NCBI GenBank assembly: GCA_013359265.1
Contig: JABWCD010000022.1
Coordinates: 1 to 64,000, forward strand
DNA: 64,000 nucleotides
Source of the DNA: Candidatus Hydrogenedentota bacterium
Lineage (GTDB): Bacteria > Hydrogenedentota > Hydrogenedentia > Hydrogenedentales > SLHB01
Direction: 5' to 3'
Both the position numbers and the translations under genes were made by a program. Positions 27,619 to 36,712 of the stretch are shown in pieces. Position 1 is the first letter of the stretch; every line of letters starts with the position of its first letter. The notes beneath the pieces were generated by a model. It was not told the origin of the DNA, made no database searches, and saw nothing but the letters and a program-made list of their open reading frames with translations.

Positions 27619-29070
27619 ATGAATCCCTTGGGCGAAAACGCTGTCATGCACACCCGCCGCCAGTTTTTTGGGCGGTGCGCGTGTGGCATTGGGACGGCGG
27701 CGTTGGGATCGCTGTTAAGTCCGTCGATGTTTGCCGAAGCGCGCGGTGCGCAGCACGCAATCGGTTCTCCGCACTTCGCGCCGAAAGCGAAGCGGATCAT
27801 CTACCTGTTCCAATCCGGCGGACCGTCACAACTCGATCTATTCGATTTCAAGCCGACCGTGCAGGCGGGCCACGGTTCCGAGTTGCCCCCGTCCGTGCGC
27901 GGTAATCAGCGGCTCACGACGATGACCTCCGAGCAGAAGAGTTTTCCGGTCGTCGCGTCCAAGTTCAAGTTTGCGCAACACGGTCCCGGCGGCGCGTGGT
28001 TCAGCGAAATCATCCCGCACATGGCGTCCATCGCGGACGAAATGTGCGTCATCAACTCGCTGACGACAGAGGCGATCAACCACGATCCCGCGACGACGTA
28101 CATTACGACGGGCGCGCAACTCGCGGGGCGTCCAAGCATGGGCGCGTGGCTTAGCTACGGGCTCGGCAGCGAGAACAACGATTTGCCGTCGTTCTGCGTG
28201 TTGATCTCGAAGGGCAACCCGCGCGTCAACATGCAACCGCTATATCCGCGCATTTGGGGCGCGGGCTTCCTGCCGGCCGAACACCAGGGTGTAAACCTGC
28301 GATCGTCGGGCGATCCGGTCCTGTACATCAAGAACCCGCCGGGTGTGGACGCGGACACGCGGAGGCGCATGCTGGACGGCCTGGCACGGCTTAATGAAAA
28401 ACAGTACGAAGAATTCGCCGACCCGGAAATCGTAACGCGTATCGCCCAATACGAAATGGCGTACCGCATGCAGACGTCGGTACCTGAACTCGTCGATTTC
28501 TCGAACGAGCCGCAGCACATTATCGACTTGTACGGGCCGGACGTGCGGCGTCCCGGCAGCTACGCGGCAAATTGCCTTCTGGCGCGCCGGCTCGCGGAAC
28601 GTGGCGTGCGGTTCGTGCAGCTCTTTCATCGCGGGTGGGACCAGCACGCGGAATTGCCGCGCGATATCTCGACGCAGGCCCAGGATACGGACCAGCCGAG
28701 CGCGGCGCTCATTAAGGATTTGAAGCAGCGCGGCATGCTTGAAGATACGCTCGTTATCTGGGGCGGCGAGTTTGGCCGCACCGTGTATAGCCAAGGCGGC
28801 CTGCAAAAGGAAACCTACGGGCGCGACCACCATGGCCGCTGCTATACCGTGTGGATGGCCGGGGGAGGCGCGCGGCCGGGTACGGTCTATGGGGAGACGG
28901 ACGACTTTAGTTACAACGTCGCGCGGGACCCCGTCCACGTGCACGACTTCAACGCGACGATTCTCCACCTGATGGGAATCGACCATCTCAAACTGACCTT
29001 CCCCTATCAAGGCCGCGATTTCCGCCTCACGGACGTATTCGGCAATACGCTCCCAGGCCTCATCGCCTAG
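27619..29070 (+). CDS. DUF1501 protein with Tat signal
   Basis: 483 residues from ATG 27619; the start M-N-P-L-G-E-N...T-R-R-Q-F-F-G-R-C is the conserved head of this family and includes a twin-arginine export signal. The body shows the alkaline-phosphatase-superfamily-like features of DUF1501: L-F-Q-S-G-G-P-S-Q-L-D-L-F-D, H-D-P-A-T-T-Y near residue 155, and G-G-E-F-G-R-T with G-R-D-H-H-G later, which hold likely metal-binding residues. It lies 23 bp after the PSD1 gene, the near-universal arrangement, and the two products are presumed partners at the cell envelope. Reaction unknown. Confidence 0.93.
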   Translation: MNPLGENAVMHTRRQFFGRCACGIGTAALGSLLSPSMFAEARGAQHAIGSPHFAPKAKRIIYLFQSGGPSQLDLFDFKPTVQAGHGSELPPSVRGNQRLTTMTSEQKSFPVVASKFKFAQHGPGGAWFSEIIPHMASIADEMCVINSLTTEAINHDPATTYITTGAQLAGRPSMGAWLSYGLGSENNDLPSFCVLISKGNPRVNMQPLYPRIWGAGFLPAEHQGVNLRSSGDPVLYIKNPPGVDADTRRRMLDGLARLNEKQYEEFADPEIVTRIAQYEMAYRMQTSVPELVDFSNEPQHIIDLYGPDVRRPGSYAANCLLARRLAERGVRFVQLFHRGWDQHAELPRDISTQAQDTDQPSAALIKDLKQRGMLEDTLVIWGGEFGRTVYSQGGLQKETYGRDHHGRCYTVWMAGGGARPGTVYGETDDFSYNVARDPVHVHDFNATILHLMGIDHLKLTFPYQGRDFRLTDVFGNTLPGLIA

Positions 29071-29118
29071 GATTTCACGTGGTATAATCGTTGCGGAGGT
29101 GTTCGGAAAGGGGGAGCC

Positions 29119-30273
29119 ATGGACCCGAACGCCAGCCACGCCGCCACCGACAATTCGCTGCTACGTAAAATCCTCTCATACGCGCTTGAACAAGGCGCAT
29201 CCGACATTCACCTGAAAATGGGCCGCCCGCCGGCCACTCGCGTGGATGGCGTGTTGCGGTTCACCAAGTTCGACACGCTCACGCGCGACGATTTGATGCG
29301 TATCCTCGATACGATTCTCGGCGCCGAAGGCCGCGAGCGATTTCTCCACACCGGCGACGCGGACCACGCGCTCACGATGCCGGGCGTCGGGCGCTACCGC
29401 GTGAATTGCTTCCGGCAGCGGGGAACGATTGCGGTCGTGCTGCGCTATGTGAAATCGAAGATACCGACGTTCAGCGAACTCAATCTGCCGATCAAGGCGA
29501 TGGAACGCATCGTGTCTCTGCCGCGCGGACTGGTACTAATCACCGGCACGACGAGCAGCGGCAAATCGACGACGCTTGCCGCCATCCTCGACCGAATCAA
29601 CGAAGAGCGCGAAGGGCATATCGTCACACTCGAGGACCCGATCGAGTACCTGCACGCGGACAGGAAGTGCAGCGTATGCCAGCGAGAAGTGTCGATCGAC
29701 ACGAAAGACTTCAAGACCGGGTTGCGCGCGATGATGCGCGAGGACCCAAACGTAATCCTCATCGGCGAAATGCGCGACGTCGAAACGTTTCAGACGTGCA
29801 TCGGCGCCGCGGAAACGGGCCACCTTGTATTGAGCACCCTGCATACGACCAATGTGATGATGACGATCGACCGCATCCTCGACTTGTTCCCTTCGAACCA
29901 GCAGGACCAGATTCGCTCGCAACTCGCGCTGCAATTGCAGGCCGTCGTGTCACAACGGCTGCTGCCAATGGCGGGCGGGAAGGGGCGGGTGCCCGCGGTC
30001 GAAGTCATGTTTAACAATCCCGGCGTTGCCCTGTTGATTCGTGACAACGAGATTCGCCAAATCCCCACGGCCATTTCCGCCGGCATTGATGAAGGTATGC
30101 AGAACTTCAACCGAAGCCTCGCGGATTTGGTCCGCCGCCACATGATCGACGAGGAGACGGCAATCTGGGCGTCGGACAATCCCGAGGAATTGAAGATGAA
30201 CCTTCAGGGTATTTTCACGAGCAGGGATCGCGGCGGAATACTGAAGAAGCCGGCGCACCACTTTACGTCGTAG
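29119..30273 (+). CDS. pilT: Twitching-motility ATPase PilT (PilT/PilU family)
   Basis: 384 residues. The secretion-ATPase pattern is intact: G-A-S-D-I-H-L at about 31-37, Walker A G-T-T-S-S-G-K-S-T near 143-151, the Asp box D-P-I-E-Y, Walker B-like region N-V-I-L-I-G-E-M-R-D-V-E-T, and the His box T-G-H-L-V-L-S-T-L-H-T. PilT powers retraction of type IV pili from the inner face of the inner membrane. G-E-M-R-D replaces the more usual G-E-x-R-D only conservatively. No other pilus genes adjoin it, but a prepilin-like gene lies at 47.4 kb. It converges on exbD. Confidence 0.94.
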   Translation: MDPNASHAATDNSLLRKILSYALEQGASDIHLKMGRPPATRVDGVLRFTKFDTLTRDDLMRILDTILGAEGRERFLHTGDADHALTMPGVGRYRVNCFRQRGTIAVVLRYVKSKIPTFSELNLPIKAMERIVSLPRGLVLITGTTSSGKSTTLAAILDRINEEREGHIVTLEDPIEYLHADRKCSVCQREVSIDTKDFKTGLRAMMREDPNVILIGEMRDVETFQTCIGAAETGHLVLSTLHTTNVMMTIDRILDLFPSNQQDQIRSQLALQLQAVVSQRLLPMAGGKGRVPAVEVMFNNPGVALLIRDNEIRQIPTAISAGIDEGMQNFNRSLADLVRRHMIDEETAIWASDNPEELKMNLQGIFTSRDRGGILKKPAHHFTS

Positions 30274-30289
30274 CAGAATCGCGCAACGC

Positions 30290-30733
30290 TCACTTCTTCG
30301 TCGGCGTCGCTTCAGCCTTGGGTCCTTCGGCTGCTGGTTCCGTCTGCTGTGTAACGGCGACTTTCTGGATGCCTGCCATCTGGACTGCATTCAACGCGAA
30401 GGTCATCGCATCGAGTGACGCGTCCGGCGCAACGGCGATTTCCACGCCATCGGGGAAGGCGGCTGTCCTGTCCTGCAGGACCTGTCTGACGCGGTCGCGG
30501 GCGGTGATTTCGCCCTCAATCTGGATGTCGCCGTTCTCCGCAATTGCGAGGGACATGATTTTGACCGTCTCGGTCCTGCTCTCCTGCGCGTTCGCGGACG
30601 AAAAATGCACGGGCAATGCGCGATAATTCAGCATCGGCGCGACGACCATCATGATGATCAGCAGCACAAGGAAAATGTCCGTTAGCGGCGTAATGTTGAT
30701 CTCGTCCATCACGCCCTTGTTATGCGCCCTCAC
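30290..30733 (-). CDS. exbD: ExbD/TolR-family protein (second copy)
   Basis: 147 residues from GTG 30733, which has GGAGG six bases upstream and overlaps the end of the first exbD by 14 bases. One transmembrane segment (about 21-42) follows M-D-E-I-N-I-T-P-L-T-D-I-F, with the conserved Asp of the proton channel. The remainder is a periplasmic domain and a lysine/alanine-rich tail. ExbD and ExbB form the proton-driven motor that energises outer-membrane transport or Tol-type envelope functions. It ends 16 bases from the pilT stop, tail to tail. Confidence 0.88.
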   Translation of the reverse strand: MRAHNKGVMDEINITPLTDIFLVLLIIMMVVAPMLNYRALPVHFSSANAQESRTETVKIMSLAIAENGDIQIEGEITARDRVRQVLQDRTAAFPDGVEIAVAPDASLDAMTFALNAVQMAGIQKVAVTQQTEPAAEGPKAEATPTKK

Positions 30734-31175
30734 GCGGGACCTCCGTTGCGGAAGTTGAGCGAGTGCCGCCCTCGTCCGCTTCCCCAGCGAGCATGACGCG
30801 CTCGAACCCCGCATCCTTCGCGGCTTGGAAGAGGTGCATCACGGCCTTGCTCTTCGATCCGCGATCGCCGCGTACGACGAGAAATTTTTCGGGAACGGAC
30901 GCAATTCGCGACCGAAGCGTGTCCGCCAGTGCATCGGGCTCAATCGAGATCGCGTCGATGAAGTACCCGCCGTCGTTGGTGATTTCAACGGTGAGCCATT
31001 TCTGTTCGACGCTGTCGCCAGTGGTGATGCGTGGCATTTTGATGTCGCGCCGCGCATTCGTCATGTATGGTGCGACCACGATGACAATGATGAGCAGAAC
31101 AAGAAAAATGTCCGTCAGGGGCGTGATGTTGATCTCGCCAAAAACGTGCTTCTTGCCGCGATCGACGTGATTCAT
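30720..31175 (-). CDS. exbD: ExbD/TolR-family protein (first copy)
   Basis: 151 residues. The N-terminus F-G-E-I-N-I-T-P-L-T-D-I-F-L-V-L-L-I-I is nearly the same as in the second copy, with the channel Asp kept. The periplasmic half differs: here it has V-V-R-G-D-R-G-S-K-S-K-A-V-M-H-L-F-Q-A-A-K-D-A-G-F, the usual ExbD end. The two paralogues probably sit together in one motor with ExbB. The start overlaps the ExbB stop by four bases. Confidence 0.92.
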   Translation of the reverse strand: MNHVDRGKKHVFGEINITPLTDIFLVLLIIVIVVAPYMTNARRDIKMPRITTGDSVEQKWLTVEITNDGGYFIDAISIEPDALADTLRSRIASVPEKFLVVRGDRGSKSKAVMHLFQAAKDAGFERVMLAGEADEGGTRSTSATEVPREGA

Positions 31176-31864
31176 GGACGGTCTTGTTGGGCGAGCCGGG
31201 GATCGGTGGGACGGCGCGCGTACTGCGCGGCAGCTACAGTGCGTTGGGCGCGCGTTGAACCGCCGCCGACAACGCTGAGAAGGACGAGCTTAAGCACCTC
31301 GAAGTCACCCGCGAACTTCTCCACCAGCGTTCGGAAGTAGTTGTTTAGAGCGACCGCGGCGATCGCCACGCCAAGACCCGCCGCGGTGGCCACCAGAGCG
31401 GACCCAATGCCGAACATGACGTTGGCGACATTGCCACCAGCTTCCTGCGACAGTTCACCGAACGTGAGGAGAATCCGCACCACGGTGCCGAACAGGCCGA
31501 GGTAGGGCGCGACCGTCGCGATCGTTCCGAGTACGGCGAGGTTGCGATCGAGCTCGCGCATCGCCAGCGAGGTTGTCACGTCAAACATCGGCTCGAAACG
31601 CTCCGGGTGCTTGCCGACGATGACAATGCCTTCCGCGGCGAGTTCGCCGAGTATACCCTTCTGTTTTTCCGCCGCCGCCTTCGCGTGGTCGAGTCCGTTA
31701 TCGAGTTCGCGCTGGAGCGTATGGATGAAGTCCGCGGTATTCACACGGTTCTTCCGAAAGAACCAGTATCGTTCGATCATTACAGCCAGGCACAATACCG
31801 AACAGAATATGATCGGTGTCAGCACCGGCCAGTCGTACATTATCGCAAACCAAAGGATTTTCAT
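31172..31864 (-). CDS. exbB: ExbB/TolQ/MotA-family proton channel protein
   Basis: 230 residues, three transmembrane segments. Typical elements are L-G-T-I-A-T-V-A-P-Y-L-G-L-F-G-T-V in the second membrane segment and G-I-G-S-A-L-V-A-T-A-A-G-L-G-V-A-I in the third. It is first in the exbB-exbD-exbD operon and forms the stator pentamer that surrounds the ExbD helices. Inner membrane. What transport system it drives is not shown by the neighbours. Confidence 0.93.
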   Translation of the reverse strand: MKILWFAIMYDWPVLTPIIFCSVLCLAVMIERYWFFRKNRVNTADFIHTLQRELDNGLDHAKAAAEKQKGILGELAAEGIVIVGKHPERFEPMFDVTTSLAMRELDRNLAVLGTIATVAPYLGLFGTVVRILLTFGELSQEAGGNVANVMFGIGSALVATAAGLGVAIAAVALNNYFRTLVEKFAGDFEVLKLVLLSVVGGGSTRAQRTVAAAQYARRPTDPRLAQQDRP

Positions 31865-32003
31865 GCCCCACCACGCTCAATAATGACCGGACCCACCCAG
31901 CCACGCGGGTACTATACCAAAAGCGGTGGGTCGAGTTGCAGAAGCCCGTGAAGCACGGCATTGTGTTGGTGTGCGCAAGACCGAAATTCCGGAGTTCATC
32001 CAT

Positions 32004-33659
32004 ATGCCACCACGTACAACCGTAGGCGACTACCTGATCCGCAGGCTGGAAGAATTGGGCGTGAAACACGTCTTTGGCGTGCCGGGCGACTATGTGCTTG
32101 GGTTCTACGATCAGCTCGTGGCCAGTCCGCTGGAGGTTGTAGGCACGTGCACGGAGATTGGTGCGGGGTTCGCGGGCGATGCGTATGCCCGCGTGAATGG
32201 ACTCGGCGCCGTATGCATCACGTACTGCGTGGGAGGGTTCAACGCGCTGAACGCGGTGGCCGGCGCCTACGCGGAGAAGTCGCCGCTCATCCTCATTAGC
32301 GGCGCGCCGGGCCTCGGCGAGCGTGAACGCTCGCCGTTCCTCCACCACAAGGTCCGGGACTACAACACGCAGCGGATGATTTACGAGCGCGTGACGGTGG
32401 CGGCCGTCGCGCTCGAAAACGCGGAAGACGCGCCGGAACAAATCGACTTTGCGCTGGATGCGTGCATCCGCCAGAAGCGCCCGGTTTACATCGAAATCCC
32501 GCGCGACATGGCCATGGTCCCGTGCGCGGCGCCGAAACCGTGGAAGTTCGACCGCGCGAAAAGCGATACCCAAACGCTGAAGGAAGCAGTCGCCGAGGCG
32601 GTCGAGATGTTGCGGAAGGCCAAGCGCCCGGTGATTCTCGGCGGCGTCGAGATTCACCGGTTCGGACTGCAGAATCTGCTGGTACGCCTGGTCGACCACA
32701 CGGGCATACCCGTCGCATCCACCCTGCTCGGCAAATCGATGATCGAGGAAGACCACCCCGGCTATATCGGTGTGTACGCCGGCGCAATGGGCCGAGACGA
32801 CGTGCGCAGGACGGTCGAACGCGCAGATTGCCTGGTGATTCTCGGCGCGTTTTTGACGGACATTGATCTCGGCATCTTCACGGCCAAACTCGATCCGGCT
32901 AAAACCATTCATGCGAGCGCGGAACGAATCGGTATCAAGCGGCACGTGTACGAGGGAATTCAACTGCGCGACTTTATCGACGGACTGGTTGACGCGCTGC
33001 CGAAACGTAACGCGTCGCGGGCGAAGCCAAAACCGCCGAAGCGCGTCGAGTTCAAGACCAAACCGCGGAACACCATGACGGTACGCCGCTTGTTCGAACG
33101 GATTGATTCGATGCTGAGCGACGACCACATTGTCATTTGCGACGTCGGCGACAGTCTGTTTGGCGCGTCGGATTTGACGGTGCGAAGCCACACCGAGTTC
33201 CTCGGGCCGTCCTACTACGCATCAATGGGATTCGCAATCCCCGCCGCGCTCGGCGCGCACGTTAACAAGCGCAAACTGCGGCCCATCGTTTTTGTCGGTG
33301 ACGGCGCGTTTCAAATGACGGGCCAGGAACTGGCGACGATCGTGCGCCATAAGCTGAACCCGATTGTTATCGTACTGAACAACAAAGGGTACAGCACCGA
33401 GCGATTCATTGACGATGGACCGTACAACGATATCCTCAACTGGCAGTACCACCGAATGCCCGAATTGCTCGGCGCGGGGTGGGGGGCCGAGGCGCGCACC
33501 GAAGCGGAATTTGACGCGGCGCTCGCGCAGGCAAACGAGAATGACGAAGGGTTCTCAATCATCAATGTGCACCTTGACCCGTACGACAGTTCGCGCGCGA
33601 TGGAACGATTGGGGCGCAGCCTCGGCAAGCGCGTGAAGAAATCGAAGACGAAAAGCTGA
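32004..33659 (+). CDS. Thiamine-diphosphate 2-oxoacid decarboxylase (pyruvate/indolepyruvate decarboxylase family)
   Basis: 551 residues from ATG 32004 (GGAG nine bases upstream). E51 in C-T-E-I-G-A-G-F-A-G-D-A-Y-A-R activates the cofactor, and the adjacent histidines H114-H115 (F-L-H-H-K-V-R-D-Y) are diagnostic of 2-oxoacid decarboxylases rather than acetolactate synthase. The diphosphate/magnesium motif G-D-G-A-F-Q-M-T-G-Q-E...V-L-N-N is near residue 433. It converts a 2-oxoacid to an aldehyde and CO2; pyruvate, indolepyruvate or a branched acid are all possible. The TPR gene starts 15 bases later and may be co-transcribed. It is divergent from exbB. Confidence 0.9.
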   Translation: MPPRTTVGDYLIRRLEELGVKHVFGVPGDYVLGFYDQLVASPLEVVGTCTEIGAGFAGDAYARVNGLGAVCITYCVGGFNALNAVAGAYAEKSPLILISGAPGLGERERSPFLHHKVRDYNTQRMIYERVTVAAVALENAEDAPEQIDFALDACIRQKRPVYIEIPRDMAMVPCAAPKPWKFDRAKSDTQTLKEAVAEAVEMLRKAKRPVILGGVEIHRFGLQNLLVRLVDHTGIPVASTLLGKSMIEEDHPGYIGVYAGAMGRDDVRRTVERADCLVILGAFLTDIDLGIFTAKLDPAKTIHASAERIGIKRHVYEGIQLRDFIDGLVDALPKRNASRAKPKPPKRVEFKTKPRNTMTVRRLFERIDSMLSDDHIVICDVGDSLFGASDLTVRSHTEFLGPSYYASMGFAIPAALGAHVNKRKLRPIVFVGDGAFQMTGQELATIVRHKLNPIVIVLNNKGYSTERFIDDGPYNDILNWQYHRMPELLGAGWGAEARTEAEFDAALAQANENDEGFSIINVHLDPYDSSRAMERLGRSLGKRVKKSKTKS

Positions 33660-33674
33660 CCACGGATCGCGCGA

Positions 33675-35276
33675 ATGTACACGGATTGTGATGCGGGTTC
33701 GACATGGGGTTGGCGCTTTTTCGCGCTGACGCTATTGCTGCTGCCCGGCGCGAATGCCGTGGAACCAGGCGCCGACCCCCTCGCGGCGCTTGTACCCCTC
33801 GAGACCGGCGGCCAACAAACCGAGTTGGGCGCGTGTGCGTTGATTATCGCCCACGCGCTTGACGCGAGCGTCGACGCGCCGCTATACGCAGAGCGCTTGG
33901 ATTCGCTTGCCTCGGAACTCAAACCCGCCCTGGCCCCAGCGGCCGGCGTCGAAGCCAAACTGGCGACGATCGCGGAATTTGTCTACACCCATTGGGGATT
34001 CGCCAATCGTGACTTGCGCCCCGCCGACGTGTTCGTTTCATTTGCCGACGCGATTGACAAGCGCCAATGGAACTGCGTTTCCATGAGCGCGCTCTATGTC
34101 GCGCTCGGCGAACGCATTGGATTGCCGATGCAATTGGTCTCCGGGCATGGGCACGTGCTCGTGCGGTGCGACCGCTACTACGTCGAGACCACGCAACGCG
34201 GAAAGGTTCACGACAGCGTTGATTATCTCTCGGAGTACTTGCCGTTTCCGTGTCTGAATCCGGAGGACTACAAACCCGTTTCTACGCGCGAAGCCGTGGC
34301 CGTGCTCTTGACGCAAACTGGCGGAGCGGTGTCGGCGCAAGGCAAACTCGATTTCGCTCAGGCGTGCTTTCAACACGCATTGAAATTCGATCCCGATCAT
34401 GCCGAAGCGCACGCGGCACTCGGTTTTCACTTTGCGAAGGTAGGACACATCGACCGGGCCATCAATGCATTTCACGCCGCTATTCGCTCGAACCCGAAAT
34501 TGCGGGAGGCATACGGTGGGCTCGGCGCGGCGTTACGCGCGAAGGGCGATCTCGCGAAGGCAGCGCAGGCGCTGCGCAAAGCGGTTGAATTGTGCGACAA
34601 GCAGCCCGAGTCGATGTTTAATCTCGGACAGGTGCTCTACGAGAATGGCGACCTGGCCGCATCGATCGAGGCATTTCGTAACTATACCGCGCTCGCGCCG
34701 GGGGATGTCGACGGGTACATTCGACTCGCATTTCCGTTGGAGGACAGCGGGCAGCTCGACGAGGCGCTGGCCGCGTACGATAGAGTGTTGCGTTTGGCGC
34801 CTAACCATGCCGACGCGCTGGTCAATTCCGGTGCGATACTCGAGAAGCAAAATAAGTGGGACGCCGCGCAGAACAAATACGAGAGATGCATCGAAGCGGC
34901 GCCAAGCAACGCATTGGCTCACGCGGGTATGGGGCGAGTACTGACCGAACGCGGCGATTTGGACGGTGCGGCGAAAGCGTTCGTGCGCTCGATCGAACTG
35001 GATTCGACGAACCCGGCCACCTGGATAGACTTCGCGAGATTGGAACGAAAGCGCGGTGATACACTCGCGGCGATTGAAAAACTGAACCGTGCCCTTACCA
35101 TCAATCCGTTGGAGCCGGAAACGCACATTGAGCTTGCCGACACGTTACTCGACCGGGGAGAAGTAGCGAAGGCGGGCCAGCACGCCGCGGTTGCGAAACG
35201 GCTGGGGGCGACGCTGCCTGTAGCGCTCGAGTCGCTCTTACCGGAGACCGGGGAGAATACGAGTGCTTCTCCATAA
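33675..35276 (+). CDS. Exported transglutaminase-like / TPR-repeat protein
   Basis: 533 residues. A signal peptide (F-F-A-L-T-L-L-L-L-P-G-A-N-A) precedes a SirB1/transglutaminase-like region (about 60-200): the stretch Q-W-N-C-V-S-M-S holds the candidate nucleophile Cys, G-H-G-H-V-L-V-R the histidine, and a Y-Y-V-E-T segment follows. From about 215 to the end come seven or eight tetratricopeptide repeats (A-H-A-A-L-G-F-H-F-A-K-V-G-H; A-Y-G-G-L-G-A-A-L-R-A-K-G-D). It probably works outside the inner membrane as a scaffold, with possible peptidase or transamidase activity. Close spacing (15 bp) with the decarboxylase may only reflect compact packing. Confidence 0.82.
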   Translation: MYTDCDAGSTWGWRFFALTLLLLPGANAVEPGADPLAALVPLETGGQQTELGACALIIAHALDASVDAPLYAERLDSLASELKPALAPAAGVEAKLATIAEFVYTHWGFANRDLRPADVFVSFADAIDKRQWNCVSMSALYVALGERIGLPMQLVSGHGHVLVRCDRYYVETTQRGKVHDSVDYLSEYLPFPCLNPEDYKPVSTREAVAVLLTQTGGAVSAQGKLDFAQACFQHALKFDPDHAEAHAALGFHFAKVGHIDRAINAFHAAIRSNPKLREAYGGLGAALRAKGDLAKAAQALRKAVELCDKQPESMFNLGQVLYENGDLAASIEAFRNYTALAPGDVDGYIRLAFPLEDSGQLDEALAAYDRVLRLAPNHADALVNSGAILEKQNKWDAAQNKYERCIEAAPSNALAHAGMGRVLTERGDLDGAAKAFVRSIELDSTNPATWIDFARLERKRGDTLAAIEKLNRALTINPLEPETHIELADTLLDRGEVAKAGQHAAVAKRLGATLPVALESLLPETGENTSASP

Positions 35277-35323
35277 GCCATGCCGCGCACGGCGAGTGTA
35301 ACTGCAAAACCACTACGGTACGG

Positions 35324-36295
35324 TTACAGTCGCTGCGCGATAAGATGCGCCGCGCCCATGGCCACCGCGTCGTCTCCGAGCTTCGCGGGGACGACCTTTA
35401 CAAACTTCAGCAGAAACGGCATGGTGTGAATCTTCAGCGCGCGCGTGACCTCTTCCATGTAGAGCGATTCCATGGCTTCGACGAGCCCGCCCCCTAGAAC
35501 CAGGGCCTCCGGGCTGAAGATATTGACGAGGTTTGCGGCGGCGATGCCGGTATAGAACGCGGCCTTCCGGACGACGCCTTCCACCATTTTCTCGCCGGCG
35601 TCGATCGCTTTCGCGATGGCGCTGCTGCGAATGTTGGCGAGGTCCGTACCGCAGTTTTCGAGAATGTACGGCGCATCGCCGCGCGCTGCCAATGCCGCGA
35701 TTTCCGATGCGATCGCCACGCGCGAAGCGAGCGCTTCAAGACAACCGCGCTTCCCGCAGCCGCAGTAGGGCCCGTCAACTTCCAGTGTCATATGTCCGAC
35801 TTCGCCCGCGGAGCCCGATGCGCCATGGTACAACTTTCCGTTGACGATGATGCCGCCGCCGATGCCCGTGCCCGGAAACAGGCCGATGACGTCCTTGCAG
35901 TCTTTGACCTTTCCGAATACCCATTCGCCATACGTTCCCAGGTTCACGTCGTTGTCGACCGCGACCGGGACTTTGAATGCCTTCGCGAGAACTTCACCCA
36001 GTGGGAATTTTTTCCAACCGAGGTTTGGCGTGTCGATAATGATACCGGTCTTCGGATCGAGAGGACCCGGCGACCCTACCCCGATGCCGCGGACCGACTT
36101 GCCGCCGGAGTCGTCGATGGCTTCTCTAACCACGCGTTCGATTCGCGCCTCCGGGGACTCCTGCTTACTGGACTTGCTCTTCTTGCGGCAGCGGCCGACC
36201 ACCGTGAACTTGTGGTCGAACACACAGGCCATCATCTTCGTCCCGCCGATGTCCAGTCCGACAATGTGATCCCCCGGCTTGAGCGGCTTTTTCAT
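35324..36295 (-). CDS. ROK-family sugar kinase (glucokinase-like)
   Basis: 323 residues. The phosphate-binding start is G-L-D-I-G-G-T-K, the catalytic Asp lies in V-D-N-D-V-N, and the ROK zinc motif G-H-M-T-L...C-G-C-G-K-R-G-C-L-E-A is complete. ROK kinases phosphorylate glucose, N-acetylglucosamine, mannose or allose with ATP. There is no helix-turn-helix domain, so it is a kinase and not a repressor. It stands alone, between the TPR gene (convergent) and the tRNA-Cys gene (divergent). Confidence 0.93.
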   Translation of the reverse strand: MKKPLKPGDHIVGLDIGGTKMMACVFDHKFTVVGRCRKKSKSSKQESPEARIERVVREAIDDSGGKSVRGIGVGSPGPLDPKTGIIIDTPNLGWKKFPLGEVLAKAFKVPVAVDNDVNLGTYGEWVFGKVKDCKDVIGLFPGTGIGGGIIVNGKLYHGASGSAGEVGHMTLEVDGPYCGCGKRGCLEALASRVAIASEIAALAARGDAPYILENCGTDLANIRSSAIAKAIDAGEKMVEGVVRKAAFYTGIAAANLVNIFSPEALVLGGGLVEAMESLYMEEVTRALKIHTMPFLLKFVKVVPAKLGDDAVAMGAAHLIAQRL

Positions 36296-36391
36296 GCGTG
36301 TTCCCTCCCAAAACGGAGCATAACACGAAATCCTGTACCCGCAGGCTCTTTTTTAGTGTGCATTCCGTGAGTGCAAGTACGAGACAATTTC

Positions 36392-36421
36392 TTGACAGGT
36401 TCCGAAAACCTCCGATATGAT
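36392..36421 (+). promoter_or_regulatory. Sigma-70 promoter of tRNA-Cys
   Basis: TTGACA (36392-36397), 18-base spacer, TATGAT (36416-36421). The tRNA begins 13 bases after the -10, so transcription would start only a few bases before it. Confidence 0.82.
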
Positions 36422-36433
36422 CCCAACGAGGGT

Positions 36434-36509
36434 GGCGGCATAGCCAAGTTGGTAAGGCAGAGGCCTGCAAAGCCTTCATTCCCCGGTTCGAGTCCGGGTG
36501 CCGCCTCCA
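36434..36509 (+). tRNA. tRNA-Cys (GCA)
   Basis: Acceptor GGCGGCA pairs with TGCCGCC; the anticodon loop is CT-GCA-AA; the T arm has CCGGTTCGAGTCCGG. Discriminator T at 36506 is followed by an encoded CCA (36507-36509). A run of six T follows, a possible terminator tail. Confidence 0.95.
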
Positions 36510-36589
36510 TTTTTTCTCGGCTCGGAAGAGGGAACTAGTAGTAATGCCGCCCCTATCCGCGACGGAACGGGACCCCCGCGGGTCGGTAC

Positions 36590-36672
36590 GGGCGAGTGGT
36601 GGAATGGCATACACGGCGGACTTAAAATCCGCTGCCCCAACGGGCTTGAGGGTTCGAGTCCCTCCTCGCCCA
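36590..36672 (+). tRNA. tRNA-Leu (TAA)
   Basis: Acceptor GGGCGAG pairs with CTCGCCC; anticodon loop CT-TAA-AA; a long variable arm (TGCCCCAACGGGCT) fits a class II leucine tRNA; T loop GTTCGAGTC. CCA is not encoded. It starts 80 bases after tRNA-Cys and may need its own promoter. Confidence 0.94.
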
Positions 36673-36712
36673 CTTTTCCATTGCTTGAGCGGCAGTGAGA
36701 TAGGGTTGTAGC

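Noticed and set aside
31698-33191. 497-residue open frame on the minus strand
   Set aside because: Antisense to the 2-oxoacid decarboxylase, whose catalytic residues are all present.
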